Shown here one piece after another: positions 12,701-21,849 of a DNA stretch of 64,000 bases; position 1 is the stretch's first letter; each line of letters opens with the position of its first letter. Where the stretch lies: NCBI GenBank assembly GCA_000733355.1, contig JNVV01000058.1:1-64000 (forward strand). Direction: 5' to 3'. A program made the translations under genes and the position numbers. This DNA comes from Falciphora oryzae (lineage: Eukaryota > Ascomycota > Sordariomycetes > Magnaporthales > Magnaporthaceae). The notes under the pieces were generated by a model. It made no database searches. It worked only from the letters and a program-made list of their open reading frames with translations, and was not told the DNA's origin.

Positions 12701-13450
12701 AAACCAAAAGCTAAGGACGCAATATAATAGTATATTACCTAACGCGCACGAAATGCATATATAGCAACCATTTATTAACCAAAAGCAGCGTACGACCTAT
12801 TTGTAACAGCCCAAATAAACAACCCGAGTAAAAAAAATATCGACAAATTAAACCAACGGCTTTAATAACAAATGGACAACCCATAACGAGAACTTAATTA
12901 CCTTTTTTTAAATTTAGCTCGCACGAAGCTATTTATTTTTGCAAATAGATTATTCGCTAATAATAAAAACCTAATATTATAATTTAACTACTTAATCGTA
13001 TTAATAAAAAAAAACAGGTCGTACGGAAACTTTATTTTTTATCTAAAAAAAATATCCTTTATTAGTCATTTACTAAATGCAAACGAGTAACAAAAAGCGT
13101 ATTAGTAAGCAAATTATACGGCATAACAATTAGCTTTAATAGCGGCTTCGCACTTAGCAGCACATTAAAACGGATCACTTTTACCTCAGGTATTGCACGA
13201 ATCCCAACCATTATTTGCATAAATTCTAAATTATTATATAAATGCTTAGTAAAATTAGGCAGTACGACGGAAAAAAAACTAATAATCGATATCATATCTT
13301 TCCGGGAATCGTACGAACGAAAAGAGATTTTTAAAATCTGCTAAATTAACGGACGAAATAACCCTACTAACGCCCTAATAAAAAAATCCGAACGAAGCAT
13401 TAGTAACTTCAGTATTAATAAATCGTGCGACGATTAGGGTAAAAGCTTAT
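9798..13450 (+). pseudogene. RIP-degraded Ty1/copia retrotransposon relic
   Basis: One plus-strand frame from about 10390 reads the copia integrase with interspersed stops: a zinc-finger-like LKRLY.RFEHP...KMCYHYQTHD, then EIVIDIVHLGGKNALYVID, then TISHDPSTNFSLEIFRNY. From about 12.35 kb it continues with RT and RNase H segments (PLYGMAKSGTYW, FNGCKFELQKKN) and then a C-terminal RNase H portion to about 13.43 kb. Many CAA/CAG codons are now TAA/TAG. A solo LTR at 11282-11593 splits it. I could not define this element's own LTRs. Confidence 0.75.
11282..11593 (+). mobile_element. 312-bp solo LTR inserted in the copia relic
   Basis: It starts TGTTGGTAGG, ends CCAACA, and is flanked by the 5-bp target duplication GTTAC (11277-11281 and 11594-11598). 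Base composition is much more GC-rich than the surrounding relic, so it is younger or escaped RIP. No other copy of this LTR is visible in the window. Strand is arbitrary. Confidence 0.85.
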
Positions 13451-13659
13451 ATTAAAAAAGGAAAAAAATAAAATTAACGAGGAAAAAGATTTCCTTTATT
13501 AGGTATAGCATTTGGCTTCGCACAATTCCAATCCTTTCCGACCTAAATTTCGAAAAAAAAACCTAGCAAAACAACGCACGATAAAAACCTTTTTCCCTTA
13601 TTTTACGTTTAAAAAAAAACACCACCGTACGATTAATTTTTAATTATAATTATTTTACG

Positions 13660-14304
13660 CCCCTCGTGGTGCAGTGGTTCAGCACCGGGCGGACCTTTTC
13701 GAAGGTCGCGGGTTCGACTCCCGCCGAAGGCACAAAGGACTTTTTGTTCTTCGAACCAAAAACCCCGCCTTACCGGAAAACGCGATTGACAGCAGCCCTT
13801 ATCACGTGCCCCCAAGCACGTGCAAAAACGAAAAAAGCCACGAAATGCGACCAAAACAACCCCCAAGGAAAACAAGCACGAGGAATAATCGCAAAGTAAC
13901 GAGCACAAGCCCTACCCTTATTCGCCAATCGATAAGGGCTAGCGCACGTGCGCGCAGGAGATTGCCCCCTGGGACAAATGGCAGGCACAAAGAGACGAAA
14001 AAAAACAAAAATAAAGGAAACAAGAACCCGAGCAATCGCCAACAAATACAATATCGGTAAGGCGCGTATGGGCGCGCCCGCGCAGGGCCACATACAAACG
14101 CGTCTGCCGATGCTGAAAACGTAACTAAGCAGTCGTGTGAAAACAAGCAGAGGGGCTGGAGCGAAAAGAACAAGTAGCGAAGGCCTATTAGCAGACGGAG
14201 GGTTTTCGCCCAAAACATTCAACTGTACCAAGGTTTCCCCCCTATATAGAATTAGCAGAGGCACCGAGGTCTACATAGACATAACGGTAGTATGAATAAT
14301 AATA
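13660..14304 (+). mobile_element. 645-bp tRNA-headed SINE (copy A)
   Basis: The 5' end is tRNA-derived: an A box TGGTGCAGTGG at 13667-13677 and a perfect B box GGTTCGACTCC at 13711-13721, with acceptor mismatches that rule out a working tRNA. The 3' end is AGAGGCACCGAGGTCTACATAG...ACGGTAGTATGA followed by (AAT)n. The element is bounded by a 14-bp direct repeat, ATAATTATTTTACG (13646-13659 and 14305-14318). That is the long target duplication made by LINE-type target-primed insertion. The same 3' end occurs at 19.6 kb and, reversed, at 26.35 kb. Confidence 0.85.
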
Positions 14305-14393
14305 ATAATTATTTTACGACTTAAACCCGAATTAGCAAAGCTAAAGGAAAAAAAAACGCTTTTACACCTTACAACCATTACTATTACTAAAAC

Positions 14394-16353
14394 TGTTCGT
14401 GGCACTGTCGGTATACCAACACGGTTGGGGTGAGAAAGCTTCTAATGTTCAATGGGTATCTAAAAGCTGTCTGTCCTCTAAAAACAACGGAAGGGCTCCT
14501 CGTGCGAGCCCTCTAAATACATATATCCCAATCGCGGAGGCCGCGGGGTGCGGTCGTCCAAGGCCAGTCCCGGTGCCGGGCCTAACTTGCGACTTGCACC
14601 GCCTCCGTGCATGACCGGTGATTTCCGTGCATGACCCGTGATCACCGTTCATAACCGGTGATCCCCATTGCCGGTCCCTCCGTGTCAGAAAGGCGGGGCC
14701 TCTCAGTCCCGGAGTCCCTAGTCATTGGGGATTCCCCTTGCCCGTGCTTCTACCTGTCGTGCGACCTCTTGCTGCCCTTCCAACAAAAACCATTATTATT
14801 ATCGCTACGGTTCGAGCTAGTAACAAACGAACCGGGAAAGATAGTTCCCGTACGAGCATATTTATACCTGCTCCTATAGCTTTACCAAATGCAATTTGAG
14901 CAGGCATTAGTTTGGTATTTTTAAAAGCGCATACAGCGTACGAAGCGCGGTATAAAGTTAAAATTGCCGCACTTTTAAAGGTAACGACGATAAGGAGTTC
15001 CGCGCGAATGGATTAAAACCGTACGGAAGTAGGACTTGCGTTGTACGATCCAGGCAACCAAATTAAAAGCACCGGCTTCGGTCGGAATATTTATCCGAAT
15101 TTTGATATTAACGGACGGTAAGGTATAAAGCGCACGCTTTTCGTCTTGCAAATTTGAAAAAAAGAGGTTAGTTTCGTACGATAAAAAAAAAGCTAAGGTA
15201 ATACGAACATTAATGGCAAACGCGGTTATAAACGCACGATTGTTAAGCGAACCGGTAGGCAAATGGAGCTAACGGAAGCTTTGTTCGTCGGTGCGGATAG
15301 AAAGCATGCCGAAAACCGAAAAAAAAGCGACCGCTTAAACGGTAGGCTAAGCTAGCACAAAAGCTATTAAAAAAACCGAAAAAAAGAAAGCCTAAAAAAG
15401 GTGGTGGAATTTTCAATTAATAATTAAAAGGAAGAGAGAGTTTAAAGGTCGCACGATAAAAGGTCGCGCGATCGGAAAAAACGAGGTTATAGTTATAGTT
15501 GTGGTTGTAGTTGTTATTATGGTTATGTCGCACGGAAAAAAAAATTAAAAAAAAAGGGAAGGAAAGGACGCCTTTTATCCCTACGAGTGGGGAAAAAGGC
15601 GGGCCTCGTATAAAACAAGCAATTACCGTGTATAAAGCTATTTATAGCTTAACCAAAAAAGCTAACGCATACCTCCAACTACCTTAATACAATTTCCTAC
15701 CCATACAACCATCCCAATACAATTACCCGATGTACCGGAGGCTTTATACGGACCCCAAATAGATTCCTTTCAAAGCCATTACCCTAAAAAACCCGCTTTT
15801 TCCTAAACTATTAATATAATTACCGTATAACGCCTACATTAAGTTATTTAAAAACACCAATTACTTCCATTGCGTTTTTTTTGTACCATAGGAGTATACG
15901 GAGTCACTTTAACAAAAGGTGATTTAACTATTTTAACTAATTTTGGGAAGGGGACGTGCGACCACAAAAAAAAACTGCCAATGTTAAAAGGGCAGCAAAA
16001 GGTCGCACGACAAGCAGATGCACGTGCAAAGGGAATCCTTAATGGCTAGGGACTCCGGGACTAAAAGGCCCCGCCTTTTTGATACGGAGGCACTGGCAAT
16101 GGGGATCACCGGTTATGCACGGAGATTACCGGTTATGCACGGAGGCGGTGCAAGTCACAAGTCAGGCCCGGCACCGGGACTGGCCTTAGACGACCGCACC
16201 CCGCGGCTTCCGTAATTGAGATATATGTATCTAAAGGGCTCGCACGAGGAGCCTTTTTGTTGTTTTTAAAAGACAGACGACTTTTAGATATATATTAAAT
16301 ACCAAAAGCCTTCTCACCCCAACCGTGTTGGTATACCGACAGTGCCACGAACA
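14394..16353. mobile_element. Element with about 350-bp terminal inverted arms
   Basis: The left arm starts TGTTCGTGGCACTGTCGG and the right arm ends with its reverse complement. Homology continues inward for about 350-380 bp, through GTCGTGCGACC at both inner edges. Each arm contains a roughly 20-bp tandem repeat (CCGTGCATGACCGGTGAT-like). The inner 1.2 kb is AT-rich with no recognisable gene. No convincing target duplication is visible. A partial third copy of the arm lies at 58845-59196. It could be a terminal-inverted-repeat DNA element or two repeats of one family inserted head to head. Confidence 0.6.
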
Positions 16354-16583
16354 AATTGGTTTGAAATGAAATTTATCGTTTAATTATTAGTGTAAAAGGC
16401 AGTAATAAAAGGTTAAAGGAGGTGAATTTGGTATTTAAGGCGGCTGGTTCGCTTGGGAGGCATGGTAATATGGGCTTTAAAATGCGATAATCTAGAAAAG
16501 TTAAAACGAAATTGTTTAAAAAACTTATTAAAAGGACGTGTGCGACGTAGGTTAATAATGTGCGAATTGGTTAGATCGCATAC

Positions 16584-17209
16584 TATTAATATTGGGAGGT
16601 CAAATCGGGGATTTGCAGCGCAGTCACAGCGGCCAGCAGGGTTTCGGTTAGTTGGATTGGGCCCTGACAGGCGCTATAAATAGCGCTGTCGGGGCCTCAA
16701 GCTTAGTGGGTGGAACAGGCTTGTATTGCAGTTGAGGGGCGCCAACAATCGCTTCCCTCATATACCCACCGACATCGATCCCGCGGGTTCTCCGCCGTGG
16801 GGGCTTCCGGTGCCGCGAGCGATTTTCCGAAAAATTATTTTGTATGGAATTTCCAAAAAATCGACCCACGGCCACCAAACCCATCTCCGCGTTGGGCCTC
16901 CAATTTTGACTTGTGCAAATTGACTCCTGACCAATTCTGTGCAAGGTAGATGTGCAGGGTAGGCGAGTCAGTGCGACCCACAACGGCTGACTTGGGTGCT
17001 TAGGCATCCTACAGGGGCTACAGGCCACCTTCAGGCTTTCAGTAAGCGCTATAGATGCTGTAAGCCACCCCCGGGTACGCTATAAGCCCTGCCCGCTACT
17101 CTTATGCACAACCCCACAACAGTACAGGGTAGATAATCTAATAAGAGTAGTACATGGTAGGTTGGGCCTATGCACCCAACCTAAGCTAAATACATTAGTT
17201 CTTTTAACA
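16584..17209 (-). mobile_element. 626-bp solo LTR (copy 1 of 2)
   Basis: On the minus strand it begins TGTTAAAAGAAC and ends CCTCCCAATATTAATA. It is flanked by the 5-bp duplication CATAC (16579-16583 and 17210-17214). A second copy of exactly the same length lies at 53161-53786 with its own duplication, so both ends are well defined. The two copies differ at roughly 20 positions by eye. No internal element remains. Confidence 0.85.
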
Positions 17210-17312
17210 CATACGAAATGGGCAAATCGTAAAAAAATTGGTAATAGTTTTATAAAAATTTAAATAAAAGGAAAATAGGGGTTAGTATAGGGGGATGTGT
17301 GGAAAAATGTTA

Positions 17313-18655
17313 TTATGTTTTGGATTTATGTATTTTGTCGAAAACGTCCTCGGTGACGTTTTGCCGAAGGGAAACCTGAAAGATACCGTGGAGTTAGCGG
17401 ACTGGAAGCGGACAGCAAAAGCGAAAAGACAAACACCCACCCGTATCTTGGCCCGCTCAAAAGCCAGCTTTTCCATCCGAGTGCGATTCTCCGTGCTCCA
17501 CTCAGCAACGATCCTCTCGGCCCAGCCCGACATGGCCTGGCCCGGGGGCACCATGTTACCGGAGGGGGAGCGGACCAGACCCGAACCACCAAAGGCAGCC
17601 ACAGCAGCGAAGGCATTCCCAAGACTGGCAAGGAACGAACGGCCAGACCCGGCGCCGGAAGGAATACCGGACCGCTTAAGGATGTCCTTCGAAACACGGC
17701 AATACCCGGCGATCGCATGCTCCAAACCGGTGTGGCGAGCCTGGAAGGAAAAGAAATGTCAGGACAGGACAAATAGCGGCCCGGAACAGAGGCGGTACAC
17801 ACCTTGGCAGCAGCATGGACATCCGCAAACGCAGCATCGCGGTCCGCACTGGTTTTAGGCAGGGACTGCATGTAGCGATGGTGGGCACGAAGAACAGCGG
17901 CAACCTGGTCCTCGGAACCAGTGGGAGGCTACCGCGACGGGAACGAGACGTTAGCGACGAAATCGCGAGCGGATACCAAAAGGGAGCGACCAACCTGAAC
18001 GCAGGCACCACGCGACTAAGTGCAGCCCACACAGGTGAGGCCCTTGGTAGCTGGAATCACCATGTCAGCAAAACCGGAAACGGAGCGGAAAAGAGCAGGA
18101 TGAGGAGCGCTACACACAGGCCTTGTAGTAGCACCAGCGCACAGCACCGGCACCGTCGATGCCGTTAGCGAGACGCTGAAAACAGCCAACGCACATTTTA
18201 CACGAAGGACTGGGAAGTTAAAGAGGCGGAACAGGAAGGACAGCGGGGCGGCAAACATACACCATATCGTCGTAGGAGACGCAGTTGTCGGGGACCTCGA
18301 CCGCCGGCAAGTACTCCGATTAACTATACAGGCGGTAGGGCTGGGAGGAAAAGAGGAAGTTAGCAATAAGACAGGGAAAGGAACGGAGCAGAGCCGCACC
18401 TACAGCTTTAACACGAGGGTCCTGGACGCCGTCGCCCGAGCCGCCGTCGCTCGAGCCGCTACCGTCGTTCTCGTCCGCAAACGGAGGGCGACTGCGAAGA
18501 CGACTGCCACCGCCACCACCACCACCACCACTGCCACTAGCTGCAGCGGCGGGAGCGGCGCGGCCACCGCCCGTGGCTCCGCTGCCGGGATTGCCACCGC
18601 GACCGCCACCACCACCACCGTGGGGAGACTTGGGAGCTTTATCCTTGGGAGCCAT
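17313..18655 (-). pseudogene. Multi-exon pseudogene of unknown function inside copy B
   Basis: I do not recognise the family. It starts MAPKDKAPKSPHGG, followed by a Gly/Ala/Ser-rich stretch. Introns with good signals follow (GTAGGT donor near 18.40 kb; GTATGT donor near 18.25 kb, CCCAG acceptor). Later exons give SEYLPAVEVPDNCVSYDDM, then a Cys-rich segment (CKMCVGCF, RWCYYKA, LTCVGC). They then give an alpha-helical part (PPTGSEDQVAAVLRAHHRYM, ARHTGLEHAIAGYCRVSKDI, MSGWAERIVAEWSTENRTR). Two in-frame stops, TAA at 18320-18322 and TAG at 18016-18018, look like CAA and CAG changed by C-to-T. The last codons run into the 16-bp direct repeat, so the original 3' end may be missing. Confidence 0.6.
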
Positions 18656-18780
18656 GCTGCAGGAGAACAGGAAACGGAGGGGAAACGAGGCGCGAGCGAG
18701 CAGGAACCTAAATGCAGGCAGGAGAAGAGGAAGCGCGGGCAGAAGGGCAGGACCGGAAGCGGTGGTGAAAAAAGAGCGAA

Positions 18781-18801
18781 NNNNNNNNNNNNNNNNNNNN
18801 N
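18781..18801. other. Assembly gap (21 N)
   Basis: Unknown bases just upstream of the MAPKDK start of the antisense pseudogene. Any promoter or upstream exon there cannot be read. Confidence 1.
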
Positions 18802-19098
18802 AAGAGGGCCTTTTGTAGCTGGGAGAAGGAAGGCCGGTGGAAACCCGGATCCGGAGGGAAACAAAGGGAAGTCACCACCAGAAACCACAACGCACGACAA
18901 CGCAGCAACAAGAAAGAGTCACCCAAATGACGCGATCCAAAAAGAGGGAGGCAACCAATAGAAAGATCAGATGCAAGCCACAAAGGCGGACCCGAACCGC
19001 ACGCGGAGCAACGGCCCCGGAAGCGGGCACCCACCAAAAGCTGAATCACCCAAAGTCACGAAACAAAACGCCAGACCCGGAGGGCCCGCCCGCGGCTG

Positions 19099-19345
19099 GG
19101 ACCCGGAGCAGAGCCGGGCCAACTCACGCGAAGAAGCCACATCAGGGCGCCACAACACGAGTACCAACACAAACATTCCGCCACGAGGGCGAGACCCGAC
19201 ACCAAGGCGCTGCCCCGGTTAGGACCCGGAGCGGAGCCGGGCCAACTCACGCGGAAAAGCCACACCAGGACGCCACAACACGAGTACCAACACAGCCGTT
19301 TCGCCACGAGGGCGAGACCCGGCACCGAGACGCTGCCCCGGCGCA
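19099..19345. repeat. Two tandem copies of a unit of about 123 bp
   Basis: GGACCCGGAGCAGAGCCGGG... at 19099 repeats as GGACCCGGAGCGGAGCCGGG... at 19222, with few differences over about 123 bp. The copies share CGCCACAACACGAGTACC and GCCACGAGGGCGAGACCC. The repeat lies in the body of copy B, upstream of the antisense pseudogene. Confidence 0.8.
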
Positions 19346-19649
19346 ATACACCCTCATTCCCTTACGTACTTTCCTTTTGTTCCACTGATCACAAGGACGC
19401 TTCCACGACGGAACCCTTACGAGCAGTCGCATGAAGACAAGCAGACGGTACCACTGTTCAACACAGCAGGACCGTATACGAAGAGCAGACATGGTTTTTA
19501 CTCCCAGGCTCCGGAGCGGGGGCGACACGCACCCGAGCACCCGAGGACGAGTTCAAGGGTTTTTACATGTAAATACTACATAGTAGAGGCACCGAGGTCT
19601 TATATAGATATAACGGTAGTATGAATATATATATATGTTTTGGATTTAT

Positions 19650-20504
19650 CGTAAAAAAAAATTAAACGAGGTAGGGATAATTAAATAGCTGAAATGATTT
19701 ATTTTTCCCTTTTTTAGAAAAGCACTGCGTTTTAATTCGCATTTTTACCATTTATTTCATTTTTTAGCTGAATTTTATCGCTAATATTACATTATCCTAA
19801 TTCTTCGTTTTTAAATTATATAAAGTTTGCGCTATAGGTGCTGCTAACCCGGTTTGCTGTTTCCTTTACGGCGTGGTTTTCCGCTTTTCGATAGTAGCCA
19901 CTAACATTTATTTGGCGTGGATTTCGGTGAAATTGGAAATGTTATTTTCGTTTTTTTTTTCGCTAACGAGCTAGGGTTTTAATTTTTAGTTTTGCAGCTG
20001 AAAAAGATGTAAATAGATGTATGTGTAGCTTATATAAAAAAGCTTATTTTTACGGATAGAACAATTATTTCCTAGGGCTTTGTAATAGTAGTTCGTGCAA
20101 GCTTTAGATATAACCTTATTACCGATAATTACGCAGTTTTCAAATGGTCCTTTTAAAGTGTGCTTAACATATTGCTGGCACTCCTTTTTTTTTGGTCCGG
20201 GCTAAATATTTGGTGGTAAAAAGCTATTTCTTAGTGGAAATGGTTGAATTGGAAGTGGGTGTAATAATTTATAAGGATTTCGGAATTATTTTTATCGCTA
20301 TCGTAAAACGTTATAGGTTCGATAAAGCGTAGGATATCTTAAGAATTTTATTAGCTAAGTTTAAAATAGGATGTTGAATGGAATATATTTTGGCTGTGTT
20401 TATTAGCTTTTAAATCTCGCTTTTTTCGCTCCTTTTTAATTGCTCGACGATATAGGCTGTGATGCCGGAAAGGCCGTTGGTTTTCTTTAAGTTTAACGGC
20501 GGCG
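19650..20504. other. AT-rich tract, no gene seen
   Basis: There are no open frames of note and no recognisable domains. Composition matches the RIP-degraded relics on the left, so it is probably old transposon sequence. Its right edge carries CAGGC, the target duplication of the next element. Confidence 0.5.
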
Positions 20505-20509
20505 CAGGC

Positions 20510-21415
20510 TGTAACACCCCGCACAAAACCATAGCCAGCAGCCGTAGGGGACGCCACCGGTAACCACAAGGGAGGCCTCCGGGTGGTAGCCGGAGGGGCG
20601 CAAGCCCTGACGGATGTGCGGATCAAAAAAGTTTAACTTTGCGACACGCACGCCGATCAGCCCCCGCAAATCAGCCCGGCCCGGAACCCTAAAAGGGACG
20701 AAACACATCCGGCTTCGACGGACGCCGCGGAGGAGGCAGTGTGCCGATAACAACCGAAAGGCAGGCCCCGACGGACGCCACGGAGGAGGAGACGCGCCGA
20801 CGACAGCCGAAGGACGGCCGGAGGGTCAGAGCATAAGGAGGCCCGAGAGACCCCCTGTGAAGGAGGTCCGGAGGGCAAGCAATCGAGTTGTAACAGGCCT
20901 TGGCCCTACTATAGCCAGCTACAGCAGTGTCAGGCCTGGAAAAGGGGGGTTCTCGCAGGGAGATCTCAGAGGTCCAGCAGTTCAACAGTCGTATTCGTGC
21001 AGGGCTCAATAAGTCTATGGTGTCGGTAGAACAGAAAAACGATTGCTTGCCCTCCGGACCTCCTTCACAAGGGGTCTCTCGGGCCCTCCTTATGCTTTGA
21101 CCCTCCGGCCGTCCTTCGGCTGTCGTCGGCGCGTCTCCTCCTCCGTGGCGTCCGTCGGGCCTGCCTTTCGGTTGTTATCGGCACACTGCCTCCTCCGCGG
21201 CGTCCGTCGGAGCCGGATGTGTTTCGTCCCTTTTAGGGTTCCGGGCCGGGCTGATCTGCGGGGGCTGATCGGCGTGCGTGTCGCAAAGTTAAACTTTCTT
21301 GATCCGCACATCCGTCAAGGCTTGCGCCCCTCCGGCTACCACCCGGAGGCCTCCCTTGTGGTCACCGGTAGCGTCCCCTACGGCTGCTGGCCATGGTTCT
21401 GTGCGGGGTGTTACA
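20510..21415. mobile_element. 906-bp foldback element with about 375-bp inverted arms
   Basis: The left arm (20510 to about 20888) starts TGTAACACCCCGCACA and the right arm (about 21042 to 21415) is its near-complete reverse complement, ending GTGCGGGGTGTTACA. A 5-bp duplication CAGGC flanks both ends (20505-20509 and 21416-21420). About 150 bp of unique sequence separates the arms. Each arm contains an imperfect internal duplication (GGACGCCGCGGAGGAGG and GGACGCCACGGAGGAGG). No protein is encoded. It may be a non-autonomous foldback element or an inverted LTR pair. Confidence 0.8.
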
Positions 21416-21420
21416 CAGGC

Positions 21421-21849
21421 AAATGTAGGCGTTTGTCGTTGCCTAGGTTGATAGGCGGGCGGCCGATTCGGTAGTTCCAATTCGGAGGAAGTTTGGCAGA
21501 TTTTTTGGAAGCTGAAGTAAGTGGCATAGGGCTTGAAGCGGTATTACTAAAATTGCTAAAAGCGGATTCGCTACCTTCGCCGAGGCGCCCGTTTTTACGC
21601 GTGGATACGTTAGATATGCTGCTAGAATGAAAGATGTCGCGATTTGATTAGGTTGTACGCGAAATGGATAGAACGCGCGGTTGCGGGTAACTTGAAGGTG
21701 GCCGGTATTAAAGTTGCAATGCCCGCTGTTGTGTTAGGAAGAAAGGTGGGTTGGTGGTTGTGGGAGTGGGTGAAAATTTTTCAGGTGAGGTGGAGGCGGG
21801 GTGAACCTATTAGGCGCTAAACCATATTAGGGTTTTGGCACACAGGTGC
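21421..21849. other. Intergenic, no gene seen
   Basis: About 430 bp between the foldback element and the piggyBac terminal repeat. I see no open frame or repeat I can name. Confidence 0.5.

Larger units (their letters stand above)
17330..19633 (+). mobile_element. 2.3-kb retroposed unit sharing the SINE 3' end (copy B)
   Basis: The unit lies between 16-bp direct repeats TATGTTTTGGATTTAT (17314-17329 and 19634-19649). Its last 50-60 bp (AGAGGCACCGAGGTCTTATATAG...ACGGTAGTATGA(AT)n) match copy A, and positions about 19370-19560 match copy C at 26.4 kb. It lacks the tRNA head. Instead its first 1.3 kb holds a multi-exon pseudogene on the opposite strand, introns included. A plus-strand RNA covering that locus and ending at the SINE 3' tail, copied by target-primed insertion, would explain this. 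Confidence 0.65.

Noticed and set aside
13660..13735. Functional tRNA gene
   Set aside because: A and B boxes are excellent and the T arm pairs, but the acceptor stem has three mismatches and the anticodon loop has the wrong size; it is the head of a SINE.
17295..17858. 187-codon plus-strand ORF as a LINE-encoded protein in copy B
   Set aside because: No reverse transcriptase or endonuclease motif; the coding signal with splice sites is on the minus strand.
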